From the NCBI GenBank assembly GCA_003566215.1, contig PXEJ01000368.1:1-9370 (forward strand): 9,370 nucleotides of DNA, written 5' to 3'. This document shows positions 1 through 5,759 of this stretch, piece after piece. Origin of the DNA: Cyanobacteria bacterium T3Sed10_376R1m. Lineage in GTDB: Bacteria; Cyanobacteriota; Cyanobacteriia; Cyanobacteriales; Cyanobacteriaceae. Made by a program: the position numbers and the translations under genes. The notes beneath the pieces are model-generated. The model worked only from the letters and a program-made list of their open reading frames with translations, was not told the DNA's origin and did no database searches. The stretch's first letter is position 1. The number at the start of each line of letters is the position of its first letter.

Positions 1-421
1 AGCCTTTTATAAGGTTGATTTAGAAGGGAGTAAAAATTTAATTAATTGTGCTAAAGACAATAATATTGAAAAATTTGTTTTTGTTACCTCCTTATGTGTA
101 TCAAAATTCTTTCACCCCCTTAATATATTTGGATTGGTTTTATTTTGGAAAAAACAAGCAGAGAAATATTTAATAAAAAGTGGTTTAAACTATACTATCG
201 TGCGCCCCGGAGGATTAAAAAAGGAAGATAACCTTTACCCCATAGTAGTTAGTGGAGCTGATACTTTATTTGAAGGTTCAATTCCCCGCAGGAAAGTTGC
301 TCAGGTATGTGTAGAATCTCTTTTTTATCCTCAAACCAATAACCGTATTTTAGAAATTGTTGCCAAAGAAGATGCTCCCGTTAAAGATTGGAGTGATTTA
401 CTAGAAGTATCTTCAATTTGA
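1..421 (+). CDS. Atypical SDR / NmrA-like NAD(P)-binding protein, 3' part only
   Basis: This is the C-terminal ~139 residues of a protein whose start lies outside the window. The frame is open from base 2 and ends at TGA 419-421. It has the late part of an NAD(P)-binding Rossmann fold of the atypical SDR (SDR_a5/NmrA/Tic62-like) type: a strand followed by TSL (FVFVTSLCVSKF), a helix with the basic WKKQAEKYL stretch where classical SDRs carry YxxxK, and then the hallmark YTIVRPGGL. A typical end follows, with a V-A-Q-V helix and EIVAKEDAP. The classical Tyr-x-x-x-Lys pair is absent, as in many atypical SDRs, so enzyme activity is not certain. Cyanobacterial relatives include proteins with roles in photosystem assembly or quinone/flavin binding, but I cannot name the substrate. 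An internal ATG at 134 is not the true start, because homology extends upstream of it. Confidence 0.85.
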   Translation, partial: AFYKVDLEGSKNLINCAKDNNIEKFVFVTSLCVSKFFHPLNIFGLVLFWKKQAEKYLIKSGLNYTIVRPGGLKKEDNLYPIVVSGADTLFEGSIPRRKVAQVCVESLFYPQTNNRILEIVAKEDAPVKDWSDLLEVSSI

Positions 422-474
422 TTTAATTTTTCTCTCGATTGTTCAATGTAAATTAATGTGAGTTTTTCTTTGCC

Positions 475-603
475 CGTAGGAACCACAGTAATTAAAGCGT
501 TTTGTCGGAGGTGAAGCTACATAGCCGAACTTAGAGAATAGTCTAAATGGGAATCCGCTGCCTTTGGGAAGGTTCAAATAAGCAGATAGCAATCCAACCT
601 ATG
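475..603 (+). ncRNA. Candidate structured small RNA between the SDR gene and psbI (class unproven)
   Basis: No plausible ORF lies here, and the stretch is visibly richer in G and C than the DNA on either side. It folds as an RNA on the + strand. The outer stem is 475-480 with 598-603 and contains a G-U pair. The middle stem AGCG 496-499 pairs with CGCT 556-559. Inside are hairpins TCGG 505-508/CCGA 525-528 (with inner GUG/UAC around AAGC) and TTAGA 531-535/TCTAA 542-546. A fourth hairpin, CCTT 561-564/AAGG 569-572, has a TGGG loop. The G-U pairs favour the + strand. The size and the stems closed around unpaired stretches loosely recall cyanobacterial 6S RNA (ssaA), but I cannot confirm the match. 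It may instead be the psbI 5' leader. No clear promoter or U-tract terminator frames it, so the ends are approximate. Confidence 0.4.
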
Positions 604-637
604 ATACAATATCAGATGTAAATAATAACAAAAAATA

Positions 638-671
638 TCACTCATTCAATCAAAAAATTGTGATGATGTGA
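638..671 (+). promoter_or_regulatory. Imperfect hairpin in the psbI leader
   Basis: The RNA can pair T638-C641 (TCAC) with G668-A671 (GTGA), TCAT 642-645 with ATGA 663-666, and CAAT 647-650 with ATTG 657-660. The loop is CAAAAA. There is one bulged base (667) and a small internal loop. It ends 26 bases before the psbI Shine-Dalgarno sequence, so it could affect message stability or translation. Possible -10-like boxes (TATGAT 600-605, TACAAT 605-610) lie just upstream, but neither has a convincing -35. The regulatory role is inferred from position only. Confidence 0.35.
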
Positions 672-708
672 GCAGTTGAAACGCTTATATTATTATCAGG
701 AGTATAAA

Positions 709-825
709 ATGCTAACTTTAAAAATTGTGGTCAATGTCGTTGTAGCTTCTTTTATTTTATTATTCATTTTTGGTTTTCTTTCTGGAGATCCTTCCCGTAA
801 CCCCGGACGTAAAGATGCCGAATAA
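709..825 (+). CDS. psbI: Photosystem II reaction centre protein I (PsbI)
   Basis: This 38-residue single-pass thylakoid membrane protein sits at the edge of the PSII core next to D1 and CP43 and stabilises the complex and its assembly. The sequence begins MLTLKI, continues with a hydrophobic helix (about residues 6-24) ending FIFGFLS, and closes with the conserved stromal tail [12 protein letters not shown]. Length and both termini match the family closely. A good Shine-Dalgarno, AGGAG at 698-702, lies six bases before the ATG. Compared with the plant and cyanobacterial consensus as I recall it, residue 9 is Asn instead of Tyr, residue 14 is Ser instead of Phe, and residue 26 is Gly instead of Asn/Ser. 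The gene stands alone, with a terminator 45 bases downstream, so it is probably a monocistronic or leader-controlled message. Confidence 0.96.
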   Translation: MLTLKIVVNVVVASFILLFIFGFLSGDPSRNPGRKDAE

Positions 826-869
826 AAAAATTTAATAGATTGAAATTATTTTTTTAAATCGAAAATACC

Positions 870-902
870 GCCCGTTTTCATCTCTTGATGTGACGGGCTT
901 TT
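870..902 (+). terminator. Rho-independent terminator after psbI
   Basis: GCCCGT at 870-875 pairs perfectly with ACGGGC at 893-898. Inside, CATC 879-882 pairs with GATG 887-890 around a TCTT loop. Four T residues follow at 899-902. It lies 45 bases after the psbI stop and is the clearest terminator in the window. Confidence 0.85.
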
Positions 903-1140
903 CACTGCAAAACATACCAAATTAGATAATAATACTACTTTTAAAATCTAACTCGAGGAGAATATAAAACTCCTATTCAATTTAGTTATTTTGAGTACAA
1001 TACAAATTTTAAATATAACTGAATTTAACATTTTTAACTTGCCACAATGACTTCAGCAGACTTTATGTTATTTTTTATCAACACTAGATAATTTATTGAA
1101 AAACTTAATTATAACTATATTTCATTTTTTTTAGTATTCT

Positions 1141-1170
1141 TTGATACATTAAAAAAGAAGTAAAAATAAT
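1141..1170 (+). promoter_or_regulatory. Candidate sigma-70-type promoter for the pentapeptide gene
   Basis: TTGATA at 1141-1146 (five of six to TTGACA) and AATAAT at 1165-1170 (five of six to TATAAT) are separated by 18 bases. Transcription would begin near 1177, giving a leader of roughly 75 bases. The surrounding DNA is so AT-rich that chance -10 matches are common, so confidence is modest. Confidence 0.4.
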
Positions 1171-1196
1171 AACTAATCTCCACAAAATCTACACAT

Positions 1197-1212
1197 TTAA
1201 CAGTTATGTTAA
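1197..1212. repeat. Inverted repeat TTAAC-N6-GTTAA
   Basis: TTAAC at 1197-1201 and GTTAA at 1208-1212 form a symmetric pair of half-sites six bases apart. The centre-to-centre distance is about one helical turn. It lies 42 bases before the pentapeptide gene and just inside the predicted transcript, where a repressor could bind. No specific regulator is recognised. Confidence 0.3.
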
Positions 1213-1253
1213 GAATGTTTGAAAGGTAGTTAGATAAACTGAGGATTAAAGCT

Positions 1254-2216
1254 ATGGAAAATATTGCTGTACAAGAAATTACTCAAAAATACTTGTTAGG
1301 AGAAAGAGATTTTAGAAACTCTAATCTTAGTAAAGCAAATCTTTCTAAAAAAAATTTCTCAGAAATTAATTTTAAACACACCGACTTCAGTTATGCAAAC
1401 TTGCAAGGAGTCAACTTTAGTAAAGCTAATCTGAGTAGATGTAACTTTAAAGGAGCAAACCTTAAAGGGGCAAACCTCAAAGGAGCAAACTTTGATGATA
1501 GCGACTTTAGTTATAGTAATTTAATAGAAGCAAATTTAGCGGATAGTCGCGGTAAAAATACTAACTTCGAAAAAGCTCATCTCAACAATATAAACTTTGC
1601 AAACTGTTACCTTGTTTGTGCTAATTTAACTCAAGTATCCCTGAACAATGGTAATTTAACTAAGGTTAATTTAAGTCAAGCTAAGTTGACTGGTTCTTTT
1701 TTAACAAAGGCAAATTTGACTAATGCCTATTTAGGAAAAGCTGATATTACCAGAACTTTTTTAACAGGTGCAATCATTAACAAAACTTATCTACGCTACG
1801 CAGTTTATGATACACAGACTCAGTTTGACGTTCACATAAATCCTCAAGATTTGGGTATGACATTACAAGCAAATAAATTGGAAAATAGCTTAACTATTGA
1901 TGATTTATTAGAAGGAATCAACTATATTAGTCAATGTAGTTATAAATATCTAGGTTCAACTTTAGCAAGAAAGTATTTAGTAAGCTGTAAACCTGATAAT
2001 AGTTGGTTGAATAATTTTAAAATAAATGAGCAAGGGCTGTTATTTTTTGAGGGATTAAATACGTCTGAATCTATCAACGATTTTCAGTTTCAATGGTATC
2101 AACAATGGGTAGAATCTTATATTTCTAGTTGTTCTATGATTGTTAGTAACTTTAGTGAGCTAATTGATTTTTCTAAATTGCCTGTAGAATTAACAAAGTT
2201 AAAGTCAGTAGCTTAA
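1254..2216 (+). CDS. Pentapeptide-repeat protein with a non-repeat C-terminal domain
   Basis: This 320-residue protein has no signal peptide or membrane helix, so it is probably cytoplasmic. Residues ~17-181 are tandem A(N/D)LxX-type pentapeptides (for example SKANL, KGANL, LTKANL), about 33 units, which should form a right-handed quadrilateral beta-helix. Residues ~205-310 are different: mixed helical sequence rich in Tyr, Ser and Cys, with DDLLEGINYISQCSYKYLG and later FQWYQQWVESYISSC. I do not recognise this domain. Such proteins are abundant in cyanobacteria and usually of unknown role; some bind partners as scaffolds. The start is supported by GAGG at 1241-1244, nine bases before ATG. 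The stop lies 38 bases before an EAL-domain gene on the same strand, which suggests shared transcription and perhaps a shared task. Confidence 0.88.
   Translation: MENIAVQEITQKYLLGERDFRNSNLSKANLSKKNFSEINFKHTDFSYANLQGVNFSKANLSRCNFKGANLKGANLKGANFDDSDFSYSNLIEANLADSRGKNTNFEKAHLNNINFANCYLVCANLTQVSLNNGNLTKVNLSQAKLTGSFLTKANLTNAYLGKADITRTFLTGAIINKTYLRYAVYDTQTQFDVHINPQDLGMTLQANKLENSLTIDDLLEGINYISQCSYKYLGSTLARKYLVSCKPDNSWLNNFKINEQGLLFFEGLNTSESINDFQFQWYQQWVESYISSCSMIVSNFSELIDFSKLPVELTKLKSVA
1449..1493 (+). repeat. Three tandem 15-bp coding repeats in the pentapeptide gene
   Basis: Three near-identical 15-base units start at 1449, 1464 and 1479, each reading AAAGG(A/G)GCAAAC plus three bases. They encode three consecutive KGANL/KGANF pentapeptides. 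Near-identity at DNA level, unlike the other pentapeptides in the gene, points to recent local duplication and a site where whole coils could be gained or lost in frame. Confidence 0.8.
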
Positions 2217-2254
2217 TTCTTATACAAAAATATGTTAGACTGCTCCTTAAATTC

Positions 2255-3193
2255 ATGAATGATAGTAAGATTTACTCTTTAAAACAAAATAATATTGCTA
2301 ATTACAAATCAAAATGTATAAAAAATAGAGAAACAATTAGTGTTTTAGAAAAATTCGTCACAAGTAATTTGGATTATCATCAAGTTAAGACACAAATATT
2401 AAGAAAGTGTAATTTAATTAGTGATATATACACTGCCTTATCAGATAAAAAGATTGATGTATGCTATCAACCACAAAAAGATTTACACTCAGGAGAGGTA
2501 GTTGGAGTTGAGGCTTTAATGAGGTGGAAACATAGGGATTTAGGTGATATTTCTCCCTATGAGTTTATACCTATCCTAGAGGAAATTAATTTAATTCACA
2601 CTGCTTTTGAGTGGATATTATACAAGTCCTGTAGAACTGTAAAAAAATACTCTAAATTACTATCTATGCCGTTAAGATTAGCGGTTAATTTATCTTCTTG
2701 TCAGTTAGATAATCCTGATTTATGTTTGAGGATAAAATATATTCTTTTTGCGCTTGATTTTCCTCCTCATTTATTAACTTTAGAATTATCAGAAAGTTCT
2801 TTGATTAGTAATTATCATGGGGCAAAAAAAACAATTAGAGATTTAAAAAAGTTGGGGGTTAAAGTTGCTTTAGACAATTTTGGGACGGGCTATTCTTCTT
2901 TAACTTATCTACAAGAGTTTCCTTTTGATTATGTCAAAATAGACAAGTCTTTTATTGGTAATTTGAGGGATTGTAAGAAAAAACAAGCTCTAGTTCAAGG
3001 GATAATTTCTATAGGTAAAGGTTTAAATTTAATTGTTATTGCTGAGGGTATTGAAAATCGGGAAGATCTTGACTTTTTATGTAAGTGTGATTGCAATTAT
3101 GGTCAAGGATATATTTTTAGTAAGCCTCTATCGATTAAAGATTTTCATAGTTTTATTTTGAGCAAAAATTGTTCTACGATGAATATTAATTAA
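2255..3193 (+). CDS. EAL-domain protein (cyclic-di-GMP phosphodiesterase type)
   Basis: This is a 312-residue soluble protein. Residues ~52-304 form an EAL domain, the family that linearises cyclic-di-GMP to pGpG with divalent metal. Visible signatures are YQPQ (71-74), the EAL motif itself at 86-88 (VEALMRW), N145 in NLSS, E177/E180 in LELSES, D207 in LDNFGTGYSS, K228 in VKID, E264 in AEGIE, and Q284 in GQGYIFSKP. All catalytic positions are present except the second Asp of the usual DDFGTG, which is Asn208. The first ~50 residues are charged and not a recognisable GGDEF, PAS or REC domain, so no sensor is evident. No Shine-Dalgarno precedes ATG, and no alternative start exists in frame before the upstream stop at 2174-2176. 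Translation may be coupled to the pentapeptide gene 38 bases upstream. Function could be enzymatic or cyclic-di-GMP binding. Confidence 0.9.
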   Translation: MNDSKIYSLKQNNIANYKSKCIKNRETISVLEKFVTSNLDYHQVKTQILRKCNLISDIYTALSDKKIDVCYQPQKDLHSGEVVGVEALMRWKHRDLGDISPYEFIPILEEINLIHTAFEWILYKSCRTVKKYSKLLSMPLRLAVNLSSCQLDNPDLCLRIKYILFALDFPPHLLTLELSESSLISNYHGAKKTIRDLKKLGVKVALDNFGTGYSSLTYLQEFPFDYVKIDKSFIGNLRDCKKKQALVQGIISIGKGLNLIVIAEGIENREDLDFLCKCDCNYGQGYIFSKPLSIKDFHSFILSKNCSTMNIN

Positions 3194-3210
3194 ATTAATT
3201 AATTAATTAA
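3185..3210 (+). repeat. ATTA/TTAATTAA tandem repeat across the EAL stop codon and the next start
   Basis: Six ATTA units, with one extra A after the second and a final A, run from within the last EAL codons through its TAA stop (3191-3193) to the base before the ABC ATPase ATG. The whole 17-base intergenic gap is therefore repeat and contains no Shine-Dalgarno. Slippage here could change the spacing between the genes or the last residues of the EAL protein. Confidence 0.8.
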
Positions 3211-4299
3211 ATGGCAAAGGTAAAACTAGAAAAAGTTAACCGCAAAATAAATCAAGCTATTATTGTTTCTGACATCACCTTTGAAATCCCTGATGGCGAA
3301 TTATGGGTATTAGTGGGGCCTTCTGGATGTGGTAAATCTACCATATTAAGATGTATTTCTGGTTTAGAACCTATTAGTGAAGGAAATCTTTACTTTAATG
3401 ATACTTTGGTCAATGAAATTCCTGCTAGGGAAAGAGATGTGGCAATGGTATTCCAAAATTACGCTCTTTATCCTCATTTAACGGTGGCACAAAATTTAGG
3501 TTTTGGCCTAAAAATGCGTAAAGAAGTTCCATCAGTTATAGAAGAAAAAATAGGGTTTGTTTCTCAAATCCTTGGCATAAATCATCTTCTTAGCCGTAAG
3601 CCTAAACAATTATCTGGGGGGCAACAGCAAAGGGTTGCCCTTGGCAGGGCTATTATCAGAGAGCCTCAAGTTTTTCTCCTTGATGAACCATTATCTAATC
3701 TCGATGCTCAATTACGAGAACAAACTAGAACTGAGTTAAAACAACTTCATAATCAAGTGGGTATAACAACTATTTATGTTACCCATGATCAAGTGGAAGC
3801 TATGACTTTGGGCGATCGCATTGTTGTTTTGGATAAAGGGAGAATACAACAAATTGGCACACCATCGGAAGTTTATACCAACCCAGCGAATAAAATGGTA
3901 GCCACCTTCTTGGGTAGTCCTGCCATGAATATTATACCTGTATCCTATGACAGTGGAAGATTTTGGTTAGGAGAAACCCAGTTTATTTCCTCACAAAGTT
4001 TTAAGCAACCATCTTTAAATAATGGACAAGGATGGGATTTAGGTATTCGTCCAGAGTTTGTTCACCTTACGGAAGAAGATGGCGAAAATGTAATCAAAGT
4101 AATGGTGGAACTGATCGAGCCTTTGGGAAAAGAAATATTAATCAGAGGTTTAATCTTAGAAACAACTACTACTATTACTTTTCAAATACCCATTACTTCT
4201 TCAATAAAGTTTAAAGAAATCATTAATGTACGATTGGATTATGAAAATATATTTCTTTTTGACCCAGTTACTGGGCTATCAAGAAGTCACTTGCTCTAA
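3211..4299 (+). CDS. ABC transporter ATP-binding protein, CUT1 (MalK/UgpC) family
   Basis: This 362-residue cytoplasmic ATPase powers an importer of sugars, polyols or glycerol-3-phosphate-like solutes. Walker A GPSGCGKST is at 36-44, the Q-loop at Q82 (VFQNYALYPHL), the signature LSGGQQQRVALGRA from 134, Walker B VFLLDEP from 154, the D-loop SNLDAQ follows, and the switch His is H192 (YVTHDQVEAMTLGDR). Residues ~240-362 form the TOBE-type regulatory domain of this family, and the length is typical. All catalytic residues are intact. No permease or binding-protein genes are in the window; CUT1 ATPases in cyanobacteria are often encoded away from their permeases and may serve several. The substrate (for example glucosylglycerol, sucrose, trehalose or maltose) cannot be told from this subunit. 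A HIP1 site lies at 3812-3819. Confidence 0.93.
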   Translation: MAKVKLEKVNRKINQAIIVSDITFEIPDGELWVLVGPSGCGKSTILRCISGLEPISEGNLYFNDTLVNEIPARERDVAMVFQNYALYPHLTVAQNLGFGLKMRKEVPSVIEEKIGFVSQILGINHLLSRKPKQLSGGQQQRVALGRAIIREPQVFLLDEPLSNLDAQLREQTRTELKQLHNQVGITTIYVTHDQVEAMTLGDRIVVLDKGRIQQIGTPSEVYTNPANKMVATFLGSPAMNIIPVSYDSGRFWLGETQFISSQSFKQPSLNNGQGWDLGIRPEFVHLTEEDGENVIKVMVELIEPLGKEILIRGLILETTTTITFQIPITSSIKFKEIINVRLDYENIFLFDPVTGLSRSHLL

Positions 4300-4310
4300 T
4301 TACCTCTTTA

Positions 4311-4326
4311 ATCTTAAATTTAAGAT
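4311..4326. repeat. Perfect 16-bp palindrome
   Basis: ATCTTAAATTTAAGAT reads identically on both strands and starts 12 bases after the ABC ATPase stop. It has no loop, so as RNA it would make a poor hairpin. As DNA it could be an operator or simply a chance AT palindrome. It lies ~150 bases before the small membrane protein gene. Confidence 0.5.
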
Positions 4327-4397
4327 AGATAATATTGATGTCCCCCCAGAAATTAATCACTTTTTGTAACAAAAACTATTTTTCTTGCCAAAAATTA

Positions 4398-4451
4398 TTT
4401 AGGATGGAAATGTAGCAAAAGATACAGACAAAGTATTTTTTCTATCCTAAA
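4398..4451 (+). promoter_or_regulatory. Long bulged hairpin upstream of the 36-aa membrane protein gene
   Basis: On the + strand, 4398-4410 (TTTAGGATGGAAA) pairs along its full 13 bases with 4439-4451 (TTTCTATCCTAAA), with one G-U pair. A second stem, 4420-4425 with 4433-4438 (one G-U pair), is stacked inside with a seven-base loop. A nine-base bulge (4411-4419) lies on the 5' side only. It ends 15 bases before the G-rich ribosome-binding sequence of the small gene, fitting a 5' leader element. Alternatively it may end minDE transcripts coming from the other strand, where a short T-rich run follows the stem, though the G-U pair becomes a mismatch there. Confidence 0.5.
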
Positions 4452-4479
4452 AAAATAAATCTTAATGGGGTGGTTGATT

Positions 4480-4590
4480 ATGCCTTTTGAATATATTGAT
4501 ACAATTTGGATAATTTCGATTATTACAATCTCTAGTATTATCCTTTTACCAATTTTTAGTTGGGTTCTTGCTCATCGTCACCAAGTGTAA
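4480..4590 (+). CDS. Small single-pass membrane protein, 36 aa, unidentified
   Basis: This short ORF has a strong ribosome-binding-like TGGGGTGG at 4466-4473, seven bases before ATG. The product starts MPFEYIDTIW, has one hydrophobic helix at about residues 9-30 rich in Ile with a Pro24, and ends AHRHQV. Basic residues at the C-terminus suggest that end faces the cytoplasm. Size and layout resemble small subunits or assembly factors of photosynthetic, NDH-1 or cytochrome complexes, but it does not match PsbI, PsbM, PsbT, PsbX, PsbY, PetL, PetN, PsaM or Ycf12 as I know them. It converges with minE, with five bases between the stop codons. An in-frame TTG at 4474 is a less likely start. It is probably real, given the ribosome-binding site, hydrophobic pattern and structured leader, but no function is assigned. 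Confidence 0.65.
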   Translation: MPFEYIDTIWIISIITISSIILLPIFSWVLAHRHQV

Positions 4591-4595
4591 TTAGT

Positions 4596-4877
4596 TTATT
4601 TTAATTCTCTGGTTCTTTTAATTTTTCTAATAGGTAAATTCGCTTGTAAAGATGTAGTGCGATCGCTACTCTGAATAGAAAAATCCATTTCTGCTACATC
4701 AATATCCAGATAGCGACTAACTACTTCAAGTATTTCTTGACGCATTTTTTCAATTAATTCTGGATTAACTCCAGCCCGATCATTTGCCAAGACCAATTGA
4801 AGACGATTTTTAGCGCTGTGGCGGCTTTTTTTAGCACTGCCCCAAGAACTAATGGTGGTAAGAATATCTTTAATCAT
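4596..4877 (-). CDS. minE: Cell division topological specificity factor MinE
   Basis: This 93-residue protein activates the MinD ATPase at the membrane and helps confine division to mid-cell. The N-terminal part is a short membrane-targeting segment (MIKDILTTISSWG) followed by the conserved MinD-contact helix RLQLVLANDRAG (25-36). The C-terminal dimer/topological domain follows, with MRQEILEVVSRYLDID (45-60), and ends with the RTTSLQANLPIRKI strand. Length and motifs match cyanobacterial MinE. It lies 72 bases after minD on the same strand, consistent with a minDE operon. There is no obvious Shine-Dalgarno before ATG. A HIP1 octamer is at 4659-4666. Confidence 0.96.
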   Translation of the reverse strand: MIKDILTTISSWGSAKKSRHSAKNRLQLVLANDRAGVNPELIEKMRQEILEVVSRYLDIDVAEMDFSIQSSDRTTSLQANLPIRKIKRTRELK

Positions 4878-4949
4878 GTTTATTTTTTTGAGTGAGTAAT
4901 TTGCTTCAAAGATGAATTGTTTTTCCCCGTGAATATAAATAGTTCTGTT

Positions 4950-5759
4950 TTATTTTTGAGATACTCCAAAAAAACGTTTAATTCTACCGAATAAAGTATC
5001 TTGGGGTGCCATTAAATCGAGAAAAGGAACATCCATCCCTTCTAATCTTCGGGCGATATTTTTAATTGCTATACCCGGCAAAGACGGTTCTTTACTTAAT
5101 ACTAATGGTTCACCCCGATTAGAAGATGTAATAATTCTTTTATCATCAGGAACAATCCCAATCAAAGGAACAACCAATAAATCGAGAATATCTTCTACAC
5201 TAATCATCTCATCCATTTGTACCATCTCAGGACGTAAACGGTTGACAATTAAGCGGATACTTTGCATATTTTCGCTTTCTAGTAAACCTACTACCCTATC
5301 AGCATCTCTTACTGCGGCAACTTCAGGAGTCGTCACAATTAAAGCTTCCGTGGCTGCTACGATCGCATTTCTAAAGCCCATTTCAATCCCCGCCGGACAA
5401 TCGACAATGATATAGTCAAAATTAGGTTTAAGTTCCTCAATAACCTCTTTCATTTGTTCGGGGGTGATAGCTTCTTTGGTGCGATTTTGAGCCGCAGGGA
5501 GTAAATGTAAACCTTCTGTACGTTTATCCCTAACAATAGCTTTCTCTAGGGTACATTCTCCAGCTAAAGCATCAATAATGGTATAAACAACCCTCTGCTC
5601 TAATCCTAACAATAAATCTAAATTTCTTAAGCCAAAATCCGCATCAATCAAACAAACTTTTTTTCCTAGTTGGGCAATAGCCGTACCAAGATTAGAAGTA
5701 ATCGTAGTTTTTCCTACTCCACCCTTACCAGAGGTAATAACAATAACTCTACATTTCAT
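4950..5759 (-). CDS. minD: Septum site-determining ATPase MinD
   Basis: MinD is a ParA/MinD-type ATPase that dimerises on the membrane with ATP and carries MinC, while MinE triggers its release. The 269-residue sequence shows the deviant Walker A GKGGVGKTT (11-19, signature Lys12 and Lys17), the switch region DADFGLRNLD from residue 39, Walker B IIVDCPAGIE (D120), and a C-terminal amphipathic membrane helix FGRIKRFFG at ~257-265. Length is typical. The upstream neighbour is purQ, across 175 bases. minC, commonly placed just before minD in cyanobacteria, is missing from this position. No clear Shine-Dalgarno is visible. Confidence 0.97.
   Translation of the reverse strand: MKCRVIVITSGKGGVGKTTITSNLGTAIAQLGKKVCLIDADFGLRNLDLLLGLEQRVVYTIIDALAGECTLEKAIVRDKRTEGLHLLPAAQNRTKEAITPEQMKEVIEELKPNFDYIIVDCPAGIEMGFRNAIVAATEALIVTTPEVAAVRDADRVVGLLESENMQSIRLIVNRLRPEMVQMDEMISVEDILDLLVVPLIGIVPDDKRIITSSNRGEPLVLSKEPSLPGIAIKNIARRLEGMDVPFLDLMAPQDTLFGRIKRFFGVSQK

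Larger units (their letters stand above)
903..1253. other. AT-rich intergenic region upstream of the pentapeptide gene
   Basis: About 350 bases hold no supportable gene; the longest open stretches are under 20 codons. Visible structure includes AGGAG 956-960 facing CTCCT 970-974 around a nine-base A/T loop, flanked by TAAC/GTTA. A run of T occurs near 1122-1131. Further down are a promoter candidate at 1141-1170 and an inverted repeat at 1197-1212. The region probably carries the promoter and long 5' leader of the downstream gene set. Confidence 0.6.

Noticed and set aside
475..603. tRNA, SRP RNA or cobalamin riboswitch reading of the folded element
   Set aside because: A GGTTCAAAT stretch resembles a T-loop, but no acceptor or anticodon arms fit; the SRP GGAA/AGCAG domain and the B12-box are absent.
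1047..1091. 14-codon ORF in the leader of the pentapeptide gene
   Set aside because: It has no ribosome-binding site and is too short to distinguish from chance.
4032..4214. 60-codon + strand ORF inside the ABC ATPase gene
   Set aside because: It overlaps the TOBE-domain coding region in another frame, has low-complexity composition, and shows no ribosome site or family motif.
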